The notes: generated by a model from the sequence alone, not told the origin. A stretch of 64,000 nt of DNA from Variovorax sp. PBS-H4 (GCF_901827205.1 NZ_LR594675.1:124001-188000); one strand, 5' to 3'. Counted from the stretch's first letter, positions 7,801-15,690 are shown. Made by a program: numbers and translations.

Positions 7801-9733
7801 GGGACCGTACCGAAGGCCGCCGCAGCACATTGCCGAGAAGCGTACGCACGCCCGCGCCCGGCATCGCGCGCAGGCGCAGTACGCCGCCCGGTGTCAACGC
7901 GAGCACGCGTTGCGCCAGCCGGTCCTCGAGAACGGGCCTGGGCACCAGGCCTTCCATGAGCGGCGGGAAATTGCGAAGCGCACCCAGCTCGGCCGCGGCG
8001 CCTTGCAAAGGCACCCCGCCGCGCTCGGGGCCCGCCATCGGCGCACCCCCGCGCAGTGCGCGAAGGCGGCGCGAGAGCTCGAGGAAGGAACGCGCGGAGG
8101 CCGGCAGAAACTCGGTGCCGCGCGGGTCCCGGAGCAGGGCGCTGAAGCTGGCCAGCTTGACGCCGCTCTTCGCCTCGACGAAGCGCCGGATCGCCTCGCG
8201 CGACTCCGCCATGGCGCTGCTGGCCTGGCGCTGCTCCTCGCCCGACAGCGACCCGTGCAGCCATTCGCGCAGGCCGGGCACGAAGTCGAACACCATGTCC
8301 TGCGCTGCACTGCCCGGCGGCGAAACGCGCACCAGCAGCCCCGACAGCAATACCTCGGCAGCCGGGGCCAGCGAGCGTCGGCCCGGCAGCGAGTGCAGCA
8401 GCAGGCGCATCACCGGCAGGGTGATCCACGTTCCGGCCAGCAAGCGCAGCAGGGCGAAAGCCTGCGCCGATGCGATCGCGCGAAAGCGCAGCACGCGTTC
8501 GCGTGCGGCCTCGGGCGTGGGGGCGGGGGCGCCCGTCGTGCCCGTGGACGGTGCAGCCAGCGGCGCCACCATTTCCGCGGCGTCCTCGAGCGACACGGCG
8601 GCATGCTGAAGCAGGCGCGGCGACATGACGAAGTCGGCCCAGGCGCCCAGCGCGGGCGCGTCCAGCGAGAGCATCGGCACGGCGTCCAGGCCCCCTCGAT
8701 CGCGGAAGCCGCCATGCCACACATCGAGCCGCTGGAGCAAGCGATTGACGCTGCCGCGTTCACGCGCGCGGACCAGCTCGGGCGCCTCGCCGAGCGCGGT
8801 GAAGCCCCAGGCCTTCGGCGGCAGCATCTGCACAATGGCCATCACCGAGCGCGAGCCGAGGTCGCGCACGAACTTGCGCAGCACTTTCCCTTCCCAGTGC
8901 GCAGACGCGCCGTGTGTCAGCACGAGCGCCAGCAGCGGCCGTTGCGATTGCAGCATCGCGCGCGGTGCGCATGGCATGCCGGAGGGCGACTCCACATTCA
9001 CCGCACCTGCCTTGATCGACCAGCGCCACAGCCGCACCTGGCCGAAAGCGCCGTGGCGCGCGAGCAGGTTGCGCAACTCGATCAGCGTGTCCTCGAAGGC
9101 AAGCATCGCCTCATCGCGCTCGGCAAGCAGCACCACGTCGAACCAGCGCTCCGCCACCGGCCGCAACACCGGCACCAGCGCATGGGCGCGGGTACCGAAC
9201 GCCGCGCCGGCCAGCAGTTCCGCGCAGGCTTGCGCGCTGGCCTCGGCGGTGGCCTGGGTGTCGACCACGCGCCGATTGGCCGATGGCCGTTTGCGCAGGA
9301 AGGGCTTCAGCGCCCGTTCGATCGCAGCCCGGCCCGGCAAGGCGTCGGCCACCGGGACCTGCACGCGGCGCGCGCTGAGCTGCTCTTCTCCCTCCTTGCC
9401 CGGTTGCGCCACGAACAGCGAAGTGCTGCCGCCGAACTGCTGCGGCATGCCGTCGCGCTCGGCGCGGTCGCCGCCGTGGGGGTGACGGTCTGCCGAAGAA
9501 GCCTTCTTCGCTGGGGGCGTTCCGCCCGCGTGCGCACCTGCGTCCGCCGTGGGCAGTTGGCCCGGGGCGCCTGCTGGTGTCGCAGGTACGGGCAGAAGCC
9601 GGGCGAGCCACAGCGCGTCGGCACGTTCCAGCGCATCGGCGCCGACGATGTCGGTCCCCAGCAGGCGCAGCGCCTCGGCGAAGCGCCGCCGCCAGTCCGG
9701 CGGTCCGGGTTGCAGTGCGGCGGTCTGGGCCAT
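4808..9733 (-). CDS. Giant multidomain protein: degenerate vWA-like (SAV_2336-N type), STAND-like P-loop remnant, subtilisin-like S8 domain, C-terminal alpha/beta-hydrolase
   Basis: 1641 residues, last gene of the minus-strand conflict-type operon. Residues ~185-330 match the SAV_2336 N-terminal vWA-like module (VPVLRPVAERWFDVVLLAE), but the metal-site residues are lost (AERDEAM; LTHG instead of LTDG). A winged-helix-like stretch follows (~430-520). Near residue 627 RAMPGAGVRTLL resembles a Walker A loop with Lys replaced by Arg. Residues ~955-1190 are subtilisin-like: His988 (GHGTAVA), the GNEGS oxyanion loop and Ser1164 (SGTSFA) are present, but the Asp of the DTG motif is Gly963 (ILGTGVD). 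Residues ~1290-1640 form an alpha/beta-hydrolase (FVHGVF; nucleophile Ser1411 in THSSGG). No signal peptide, so cytoplasmic. Starts 13 nt after moxR. Confidence 0.75.
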   Translation of the reverse strand: MAQTAALQPGPPDWRRRFAEALRLLGTDIVGADALERADALWLARLLPVPATPAGAPGQLPTADAGAHAGGTPPAKKASSADRHPHGGDRAERDGMPQQFGGSTSLFVAQPGKEGEEQLSARRVQVPVADALPGRAAIERALKPFLRKRPSANRRVVDTQATAEASAQACAELLAGAAFGTRAHALVPVLRPVAERWFDVVLLAERDEAMLAFEDTLIELRNLLARHGAFGQVRLWRWSIKAGAVNVESPSGMPCAPRAMLQSQRPLLALVLTHGASAHWEGKVLRKFVRDLGSRSVMAIVQMLPPKAWGFTALGEAPELVRARERGSVNRLLQRLDVWHGGFRDRGGLDAVPMLSLDAPALGAWADFVMSPRLLQHAAVSLEDAAEMVAPLAAPSTGTTGAPAPTPEAARERVLRFRAIASAQAFALLRLLAGTWITLPVMRLLLHSLPGRRSLAPAAEVLLSGLLVRVSPPGSAAQDMVFDFVPGLREWLHGSLSGEEQRQASSAMAESREAIRRFVEAKSGVKLASFSALLRDPRGTEFLPASARSFLELSRRLRALRGGAPMAGPERGGVPLQGAAAELGALRNFPPLMEGLVPRPVLEDRLAQRVLALTPGGVLRLRAMPGAGVRTLLGNVLRRPSVRSRFGGGIWFDTDPPAEPAAAHLQRLVVRFGAKGRVGGDTCIDVRMQRNRDVDVGHLEASEAQAHLVQMGVARTDAAELWPVHQGVPSLVPIVGAGWLRGIRRWPRRDTERPESNYGALSMKVLGQLTSAERDGLIVMSARRPGYPDRPTGSEALAVQLAWQCRTPDGSSATLHPAVSQFLQSAYRDKVRAAHEAIVGELAPRNGTPLLPPAYLRDHLLQHAIAARGAEGARRVLFDRRLLLQILHGDRSSVLRALAPLARKDKQLAGVAEELQSGAPIEVLADHAREGLAPASNWPVWLGLPERRLRENFGTGVRVAILGTGVDAMHPELQHSVIEGAVADPHGHGTAVASIIAGRFVGISTGARLQSYAALDAQGSGATSTVLVALDSILSVPAEERAHILCVPLGMGTWDEAMARALGLITAQNILVVAAAGNEGSQEPVNFPASMPEVLAVGALDEDGRPLEFSNRGAVKRNGKLQKEGPDLWAPGAKVLVAAGAGTSGGSEGAVLPPARYTTMSGTSFACAVVAGLAARYMELTGLRGQALRELLLARAAEEGRARYVPDMGEPAESSDPAPPSSSGQLASAVPGEDVVTIETSDGVTLTLHPSNAAGLLLRQSSAETERNDLAQPSLPISRIQILGRAANDPSATVGELMLRLDAQVPPALYELQPRSLVALRGHPPAGSLASEFSSGGPTLVFVHGVFLDTASTFGALWTANHQKRLDLFRAYHDRVYAFEYPTLGGSPVAAALTLAKALPASAPVHLATHSSGGLLAEVLARAAAQPHETERAASTFFSADGHAADRRALLELGRIVRDKHFSIDRMVRVACPAKGIGIDEGGLDVWMSLFRNALRLGHISVQPAFEAFLVEAARARTSPSRVPGIASLLPDAPLIQWLNSPVEPLPGDLRVMAGNVWGFGNAPWLAALETGGAAWSESDLVVQTASMDGGAGRRGGSSFWLAEGQEATHFNYFSDPSSVRAFFDALALDQPPHFQAFEPS

Positions 9734-9746
9734 GCGCCGCCTTGCT

Positions 9747-10757
9747 TCAGTCGAGGCTCTTGAACAGCACGTCGAGGATGCGGTCCTGCTCTTCCTTCGA
9801 CAGGGCCTGGCGCTGCGGGCTCAGGTATTGCGCATTGAGCAGCTGGTCGGTGGCCAGCGCACCTTGCTCGCGGCGGCTGAGGAACTCGTTGAGCAGGCCC
9901 TGCATCTGGGGGTCGCTTGCCATGGCCGGCAGATGGGCGCGCACGATACTGGCGAGCTGGGTCTCGTCCGGATCGGGCAAGGTGCACTGCACGCAGCGGC
10001 GAAGGAAGGGCGCCGGAAAATCGCGCTCGCCGTTGCTCGTCATCACGATGAACGGGTATTCGCTGAAACTGACCACGCCCTTGTGCACCGTCACCGGCGT
10101 GCCCTCGATGGAGCGCACCGCAACCTCGGGCTGGCGCGCGGCCACGCGCTGCAACTCGGCAATGCTGAACGAACCGGTGTCGAGCACGCCCAGCAGGTCG
10201 TTGGGCAGGTCGATGTCGCTCTTGTCGATCTCGTCGATGAGCAGCGCGCGCGGTGCATCGGCAGCGGCGAGCGCGCTGCCGAGCGGCCCGAGCGTGACGA
10301 AGGCGCCAAGCTCGTCGGAGTCGTTCGCGGCGGCGGCGGTGGTTGCGTTCCTGGCGGTCTTCTGCTTCGGCAGCCCGGCCGTGGGCGTGGCAGCCGAGCG
10401 TGCCTGCTGCTGCTGAATCTGCTGCAATCGCGCCAGCGCGTCATAGCGATAGAGGCCCTCCTGCAGCGCCGAGCGCGAGTTGATGGGCCAGACCAGCACC
10501 TCGCCCAGCCCGAGCTGTTGCGCCACCGAGTACACCAGCGAGCTCTTGCCGGTGCCCGGCTTGCCGGTGATCAGCAGCGGCCGGCGCAGGTGCAGCGCGA
10601 CGTTGACCGCGTCGCGGACCTCGTCGGTCGCTCGAAAGGTGCTCGCAATCACGGCGCGTCGGCGCGGCCCGGGCTGGCGCCAGGGCGGGGGCGCGGGCAG
10701 CTTCACCTTGCTCTTCGCAGGCTTGGCGTCCGGGTCGTAGATCTTCCAGGTGGCCAT
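9747..10757 (-). CDS. MoxR-type AAA+ ATPase of the VMAP-like system
   Basis: A 336-residue AAA+ protein with Walker A GKPGTGKS (65-72), Walker B LLIDEIDK (172-179), sensor 1 MTSNGERDFP and an arginine-finger-like FLRRC just after it. A Gln/Ala-rich insertion (about 111-148) is unusual. The ATG at 10757 is chosen because AAGGA sits just upstream; it lies 25 nt after the caspase-VMAP gene. MoxR ATPases act as chaperones that remodel vWA partners; here they would couple NTP hydrolysis to the caspase-like and S8/hydrolase proteins encoded on both sides (inference). Confidence 0.85.
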   Translation of the reverse strand: MATWKIYDPDAKPAKSKVKLPAPPPWRQPGPRRRAVIASTFRATDEVRDAVNVALHLRRPLLITGKPGTGKSSLVYSVAQQLGLGEVLVWPINSRSALQEGLYRYDALARLQQIQQQQARSAATPTAGLPKQKTARNATTAAAANDSDELGAFVTLGPLGSALAAADAPRALLIDEIDKSDIDLPNDLLGVLDTGSFSIAELQRVAARQPEVAVRSIEGTPVTVHKGVVSFSEYPFIVMTSNGERDFPAPFLRRCVQCTLPDPDETQLASIVRAHLPAMASDPQMQGLLNEFLSRREQGALATDQLLNAQYLSPQRQALSKEEQDRILDVLFKSLD

Positions 10758-10782
10758 GTCGGTCCTTGTTGCGTGGGTCGGC

Positions 10783-12933
10783 TCAGGTCGGCGCTGCGCC
10801 CAGGGTCTGGAAGCGCTGGGTCTGTGCATACGGGTTGCGGTCGGGCTCGTCGAGGAACAGCACCAGCTCCGGCAGCTTGCTGCCGCTGCGCGCCTGGCAG
10901 AGCGCTTCGGGCAGCTTGTTCAGGCGCTGGCCGGCAAGCCAGTCGCGCACCGTGGCCTTGAAGGCGGCGGCGTCGGCCGGCTCGGCGCCGGGCCACAGCA
11001 TGTAGGGTTCGCCGTCGATCAGCTGCTTGAAGAACTTCTCGAGATTGCGGCCTCTCTGCGCGGGACTCGGCGGCAGGTAGACGAGGCCCAGCACGTGCGC
11101 CTCGTCCTCGCCGGCCGCGGGTTGCTCGTCGTCGAAGCGGCAGTGCAGCCTTGCGCTGGCTCGGGCCCGCTCCTGGGCCTGCCGGCCGCGCTGCTGCCAG
11201 AGTGCCGGCTGCAGCTTCGATTGCTTGCCCTGCAGCCGGTCCTTCCAGCGCCAGCAGATCGGCCACACCGCGTCCAGACCCACGCGCTGCAGCGCCGCGC
11301 CGGTCTCCGCCGGGCTGCCGGTGAGCTCGCCCATGTCGATGCTGTAGCTCAGCCATTCGCGCTGCCCGCACAGCAGCAGGAACGGGGCCAGCAGCTCCAC
11401 GCGCACCGGCCGGACCTCGCCGGCCTGGACATGGTTGATGAGCGTGTTGAGCTGCTCGCCCATCGGCCCTGCGAGCGCCAGCTCCGCGCCGGGCTCGATG
11501 ACGGACTCGCGCAGCAGCCAGTACCGCTGCACCGAAGGCTCCGGGGCATTGGCCGGGAGTTCGAGCTCGACGTAGATCACCACCGAACCCTTCGGCAGAT
11601 CGGCGGTGGGCTGCACGGCGGCCAGCAGTGGCGCCATCAGCGGATCGGCGCGAAGGTCGGCATCAAGCCGCGCCGCGGCGTCCACCGAGCGCGCGGAAGC
11701 ACCGGGCTCGGCCGCCTGCTTCATCGCCATCAGCATCAGGCGCAGCAGGGCGGCGTGGGAACGGCCCTGGTTTCGCGCCATGTCGCGGTTCATGTCGAGC
11801 GACCACAGCAGCAGCTCGCGCAGTTCGGCGAACTGCGGCGGGTGGCGCGCGTCTTCGTTGACCAGGTGCCGCGCGAACTCGGTCCACTGGGGCAAGCTGA
11901 GGCCGAGCGCGGCCAGGCCGGGAACCCATTGCCGCACCACCTTCACGCGGTCCCAGGCGTCGCGCAGGAGGTCGGGCTCGGGGGCATCGGGCGCGGCCCG
12001 TTCGATCCTGCTCGCCAGCGCCTCGAGGGTGTCGTCGCGGATGGCCTTGGCCAGTGCGGCCGGTGTCTCGCCGGTCGATGCGAGGTCCAGCCACAGGTGG
12101 CGAAACAGCACCTCCGAGAGCCCGGCCCGCCTGGCGTGCGCCGCCATGGCCTTGTCGTCGGCGCCCGAGCCGGAGCGGCTGGACCACTGGTCGCCAGAGC
12201 CTTGCGTCCACTCGAAGCGCACCGGCCGCGAGGCCAGGTTCTCGACCCGCTCCATCAGCATCGTGTCGAGCGGTCGCGGGAGCGGCGGCCAATCGATGGC
12301 CTTCAAGACGTCGAGGGCCATGCTGGCCAGGGTGGGCTCGAAGGGATTCGCCGAAGCGATGGCGGCAGCCGTGGACGCGAAGTAGAAGTGCTGCCGGCGC
12401 GGGGTCTTGCCGGTCCCGCTCAATTGCACATTGCCGGGCCGGTCGCTGATCACCTGGGCGCAGCTGTCGATCACGCCGAGCTGGAGCGCGGGCATCCGCG
12501 CGTTCCGCAGGTGCTGCAGCAGGGAGTCGAGGTCCCACGATTGCAGGTTCTCCAGGTCCTCCGTGTCCTGCGTCAGCAGGTAGCGCTGCCGGTTGTTCAT
12601 CACGCCATGGCCGATCCACAGCAGCAGCAGGAGGTCGGCCGGCTGGCTGCGGGCGACCTTGCCCAGCGACGTGCGCAGCGACGCTGCGTCGGCACGGTGG
12701 GCTTCGGCGCCGTTGAGCAGCCGCGGGCGCAGGGTGTCGATACGGGCCGCCTCCTCCGAGCCCGGCACGGCACTCACGTTCAGCAGCAGTTCGACCTCTG
12801 CCCGGTCGCGCAGCCATTCGGTCCACTCGAGGGCCCGGCGCGACACCGGCGCCTTGAAGTCGAGGCTGTTGCGCTTGCCGGCCGTCGCTGCGTGGCATTC
12901 GACCGCGACGATCCACGCCAGGACGGAGGCCAC
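10783..12933 (-). CDS. Caspase-like peptidase fused to VMAP-M/VMAP-C-like domains
   Basis: A 716-residue product. The N-terminal ~250 residues look like a caspase (clan CD) fold: hydrophobic strand LLLLLWIGHG with catalytic His109, and LGVIDSCAQ with catalytic Cys158. The middle (about 300-430) is helical (DRVKVVRQWVPGLAALG). The end (about 455-700) resembles the VMAP C-terminal domain: RVELLAPFLLLC, REWLS and the conserved WPICWRWKDR strand. VMAP proteins partner with MoxR and vWA proteins in predicted conflict systems. Start codon is GTG, 3 nt after the lipase stop, implying translational coupling. Domain names are from recall of the family, not a search. Confidence 0.75.
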   Translation of the reverse strand: MASVLAWIVAVECHAATAGKRNSLDFKAPVSRRALEWTEWLRDRAEVELLLNVSAVPGSEEAARIDTLRPRLLNGAEAHRADAASLRTSLGKVARSQPADLLLLLWIGHGVMNNRQRYLLTQDTEDLENLQSWDLDSLLQHLRNARMPALQLGVIDSCAQVISDRPGNVQLSGTGKTPRRQHFYFASTAAAIASANPFEPTLASMALDVLKAIDWPPLPRPLDTMLMERVENLASRPVRFEWTQGSGDQWSSRSGSGADDKAMAAHARRAGLSEVLFRHLWLDLASTGETPAALAKAIRDDTLEALASRIERAAPDAPEPDLLRDAWDRVKVVRQWVPGLAALGLSLPQWTEFARHLVNEDARHPPQFAELRELLLWSLDMNRDMARNQGRSHAALLRLMLMAMKQAAEPGASARSVDAAARLDADLRADPLMAPLLAAVQPTADLPKGSVVIYVELELPANAPEPSVQRYWLLRESVIEPGAELALAGPMGEQLNTLINHVQAGEVRPVRVELLAPFLLLCGQREWLSYSIDMGELTGSPAETGAALQRVGLDAVWPICWRWKDRLQGKQSKLQPALWQQRGRQAQERARASARLHCRFDDEQPAAGEDEAHVLGLVYLPPSPAQRGRNLEKFFKQLIDGEPYMLWPGAEPADAAAFKATVRDWLAGQRLNKLPEALCQARSGSKLPELVLFLDEPDRNPYAQTQRFQTLGAAPT

Positions 12934-12936
12934 GCC

Positions 12937-14073
12937 TCATCCGCCTTTCAGGAAGTCGGCGATGGCGGGCCAGACCTGCATGCGGTTGTCGAAATAGGCG
13001 CCGTGCGCTTCGGGAAAGGGCGCACCGTTGTCGACCGGCAGGTCCAGCACCTTGCCCTTGAACACCCCTGCGGCCGGGTAGCCGAGGATGTCGTTCTCGT
13101 CGTAGATGTTGAGCCAGCGCTCCGGAAAGAAGTCGGGCAGTCCGGAGCCCAGCACGCGAGAGGCCAGCGCGTCGATCTCGTAGAAGAAGGCCGCCTGCGA
13201 ACCGACCGTGATCAGCACATCCACCGGACGCTTTTCCAAGGCCAGCCAGTCGACCGCGGCGATGCCGCCCAGGCTGTGCGCCAGCAGCACCCGCGCGCCG
13301 GTCTTCGCGACGTTGAGGCCGATGAAGTCGCGCAGCGTCGAACCGCGCGCCTGGTAGCGCAGGATGTCGCCGACCACCGGACTGGTGAGGTCGGTGAGGC
13401 TGCCGCGCCGCCGGCGGCCGTAGGCCGTCATGCGCTCGAGCAGCCAGTCCTTGATGCCCGCCGGCGGGCCTCCCAGCGGCGGCAGCAGCGCATCGGCCAG
13501 TGCATCGCGCATGGCGACGGCGAGTGTCGGCAGGTTCAGTTCGCGCAGGCGGGCCTGCAGGGCGGCCACCAGCGCGCGTGCCACGAGCGGGCTGGCGGCG
13601 GCCTCCGACAGCGTGAGCGCGCCGACCACGGTCTGCCATTCCACATCCGCGAGCACGGTTTCGATGAAGAGCGCCCACTGCCCGCGCAGGCCGGCGTTGG
13701 ACAAGAGCCCCTCCACGGCCGCATCGTCGCGCAGCGCGCCGATGCGCGCCCAGATGGCCGGGCCGGGCGGCGCACCGAGGTAGGCCTCGTCGGGCGCCAC
13801 GCGGAGTTCGATCAGCGGATCATCGGCCAGCAGCGTCCAGCGGGCGCGCTGCTGCGCATCGAGCGAGGGCGTCGGGTCGCCCGTGCGCACATAGCTCGGC
13901 ACCGACGCCCCGTGCTTGTTGAGCGCGGCGCCGAAGGCATCGCCCCAGGGACAGGGCTCGATCTTCCAGCCTGGAAGGTACTCGGCCGCTTGTGCCTGCA
14001 ACAGCTTCATCGACTCGGCGAGGCCTTGTTGACGGACGCCGGTGCCATGGATGAACAGCAGGGTCGATGTCAT
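12937..14073 (-). CDS. Lipase-like alpha/beta-hydrolase, first large gene of the conflict-type operon
   Basis: A 378-residue alpha/beta-hydrolase without a signal peptide. N-terminal FIHGTGVRQ forms the oxyanion loop, Ser267 in LLAHSLGG is the nucleophile and His357 in PEAHGAYF is a likely catalytic His. A long helical insert (about 90-220) separates the first strand from the nucleophile, as in large lipases with lid domains. The ATG at 14073 has GGAGG upstream. It abuts the caspase-VMAP gene, and a second alpha/beta-hydrolase lies at the end of the last protein of the operon. A membrane-lipid or signalling-ester target is a guess. Confidence 0.75.
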   Translation of the reverse strand: MTSTLLFIHGTGVRQQGLAESMKLLQAQAAEYLPGWKIEPCPWGDAFGAALNKHGASVPSYVRTGDPTPSLDAQQRARWTLLADDPLIELRVAPDEAYLGAPPGPAIWARIGALRDDAAVEGLLSNAGLRGQWALFIETVLADVEWQTVVGALTLSEAAASPLVARALVAALQARLRELNLPTLAVAMRDALADALLPPLGGPPAGIKDWLLERMTAYGRRRRGSLTDLTSPVVGDILRYQARGSTLRDFIGLNVAKTGARVLLAHSLGGIAAVDWLALEKRPVDVLITVGSQAAFFYEIDALASRVLGSGLPDFFPERWLNIYDENDILGYPAAGVFKGKVLDLPVDNGAPFPEAHGAYFDNRMQVWPAIADFLKGG

Positions 14074-14166
14074 GCGAGGCGCCCTCCAACATTGAGTTGG
14101 ACGCATGCTCAGGCCTGGGCTGCGCGGCTGTCAACCCTAATGTGGGGGAGCACCCGTCGATAGCGC

Positions 14167-14394
14167 CTAGTCGATCCAGGGACCTCCCAGCATGGCTTGG
14201 ATATAGGCGGCGACCTTCACCAGGTCCTCGTCGGACAGCGGGATCGGCGGTGCGTCGACCAGGTGCTCGGCGACCATGTGCAGCTTTGCCGATGCATTGG
14301 GCTGCTCGTGGAGCAGCACTGCGATTGCCGTGGTCTGCGCGACCGCTCGCAACTCGAGCGCACGCAGGCGTGCATCGACTTCTTCCATTTCCAT
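14167..14394 (-). CDS. Small helical hypothetical protein upstream of the conflict-type operon
   Basis: A 75-residue product with a very strong ribosome site (GGGAGGAAGGCTC before the ATG), which supports a real gene. Residues 3-35 form an amphipathic, probably coiled-coil helix (EEVDARLRALELRAVAQ); the C-terminus ends in helical KVAAYIQAMLGG. It lies 93 nt upstream of the lipase gene in the same direction, so it may be the first cistron of the operon (an adaptor or a small regulator) or an independent gene. No family recognised. Confidence 0.6.
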   Translation of the reverse strand: MEMEEVDARLRALELRAVAQTTAIAVLLHEQPNASAKLHMVAEHLVDAPPIPLSDEDLVKVAAYIQAMLGGPWID

Positions 14395-14520
14395 TGAGCC
14401 TTCCTCCCTGGAGGTGCAAGTTGAGGAAACTCGATTCTGCTTCCAAAAGCAGGCGCGTCGTGCCGCGGGTCCGGCGGCGCGGGGGGAAGTGCCAGGGTCC
14501 GATGCAGATCAGGGCAGGCG

Positions 14521-14566
14521 TTGACAGCGCAGATCAATCATGTAGCATCCTTATTGGCATACCAAT
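14521..14566 (+). promoter_or_regulatory. Promoter and GntR-type operator of the polyamine-type ABC operon
   Basis: A TTGACA -35 (14521-14526) and TAGCAT -10 (14543-14548) are spaced by 16 nt. Directly after the -10, covering the expected start point, lies the palindrome ATTGGCATACCAAT (14553-14566), the first of five TGGYATRCCA-type sites in this island. A repressor bound here would block initiation. The arms match the known UxuR/ExuR-type consensus of FCD-class GntR regulators. Confidence 0.7.
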
Positions 14567-14592
14567 TCGGAATGCATTTGATGGGAACCGCT

Positions 14593-15690
14593 ATGGATGC
14601 ACGCACGTCTTCCCCCGTCCTGCAGGTGCAGGGCGTGGACATTCGCTACGGCGGAAACCTGGTGGTTTCCGGCGCGTCCTTCGACGTCAGCGAGGGCGAG
14701 TTCGTGACGCTGCTCGGCCCGAGCGGCAGCGGCAAGACATCGCTGCTGAGGACGATCGCCGGCTTCATGCCCGCCAGTGCCGGGCAGATCCGGCTGCGCG
14801 GCGAGCCGATGGAGAAAGTCCCTGCCTACCAGCGCGATGTCGGGCTGGTGTTCCAGAACTACGGCCTGTTTCCTCACATGACGGTGGAGGGCAACCTCAG
14901 TTTCGGGCCGCGCATGATGAAGGTGCCGGCGGCCGAGATCGAAGTGCGCGTTGCCGAGGTCCTCGCGCAGGTCCGGCTCGAGCGGCTGCGGGAGCGCTAT
15001 CCCCATGAGCTCTCCGGCGGCCAGCAGCAGCGCGTCGCCATCGCGAGGGCGCTGGCGATGCGGCCCTCGCTGTTGCTCCTGGACGAGCCGATGTCCAACC
15101 TGGACGCGAGGCTGCGCTCCGAGATGCGGGTGGAACTGCTCGTGTTGCTGAAGCGCCTCAAGATGACCGCCGTGGCCGTGACCCACAACCAGGAGGAGGC
15201 GCTCGGCATGTCGGACCGCATCGTGGTCATGGCCGAGGGCGGCATCCGCCAGGTGGGGACACCGGCAGACATCTACCTGCACCCCGCGGATGCCTTCGTG
15301 GCCAACTTCGTCGGCGATGCCAATGTCGTCGAAGCCCGGCACGTGGGCTTCGCACCCGACGGCGACTCGCTGTACCGCTGCGCCGACGGAATGGTGATCC
15401 GGGGCACCGCCGCCGGGGCGCACCAAGGGCAGACCACGCGGCTTCTGATCCGGCCGGAACTGATCGAGGTCGACGCCACGGGCCAGCAGGCCGGCGACGA
15501 TTCCATGAGCGGACTGGCCGCTCATATCGTGAGCACGGCGTACATGGGCGCCTTCACGGAAATCCGCGCGCGGGTGGGCGCGGAGCGGCTCCTGGTCAAG
15601 CTGCCTGCAGGGGTGCGTGCGCCGGTATTCGAAGCGGGCCAGCCGGTCCTGATGCGGTGGGCGCCCGAGGCCGTGAAGGTGCTGCAATGA
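14593..15690 (+). CDS. ABC transporter ATPase, PotA family (polyamine-type importer)
   Basis: A 365-residue ATPase that powers import of a small solute. Walker A GPSGSGKTS, Q-loop FQNYGLFPHMTV, signature LSGGQQQR, Walker B LLLLDEP and H-loop VTHNQEEA are all present, followed by a TOBE-like regulatory end. The start is uncertain: ATGs at 14572, 14581 and 14593 are in frame; 14593 gives the usual short N-terminus. A TTG at 14521 is excluded because it would lie in the promoter. It heads an operon with two permeases and a dioxygenase. Confidence 0.85.
   Translation: MDARTSSPVLQVQGVDIRYGGNLVVSGASFDVSEGEFVTLLGPSGSGKTSLLRTIAGFMPASAGQIRLRGEPMEKVPAYQRDVGLVFQNYGLFPHMTVEGNLSFGPRMMKVPAAEIEVRVAEVLAQVRLERLRERYPHELSGGQQQRVAIARALAMRPSLLLLDEPMSNLDARLRSEMRVELLVLLKRLKMTAVAVTHNQEEALGMSDRIVVMAEGGIRQVGTPADIYLHPADAFVANFVGDANVVEARHVGFAPDGDSLYRCADGMVIRGTAAGAHQGQTTRLLIRPELIEVDATGQQAGDDSMSGLAAHIVSTAYMGAFTEIRARVGAERLLVKLPAGVRAPVFEAGQPVLMRWAPEAVKVLQ

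Noticed and set aside
4808..9733. Reading the 1641-residue protein as a secreted subtilisin
   Set aside because: There is no signal peptide or propeptide, the catalytic Asp is missing, and the S8 domain is internal to a cytoplasmic-type multidomain chain in a MoxR operon.
10750..14163. Very long open frame on the plus strand across the conflict-type operon
   Set aside because: It is antisense to four proteins with clear motifs and has His/Arg/Gln-rich composition typical of a GC-rich shadow frame. The same holds for long antisense frames at 6605-9763, 43659-46916 and 876-2558.
14521..14592. TTG start giving the PotA-like ATPase a longer N-terminus
   Set aside because: The TTG is part of a TTGACA -35 element and the extension would cover the promoter and operator; the added residues do not resemble the family.
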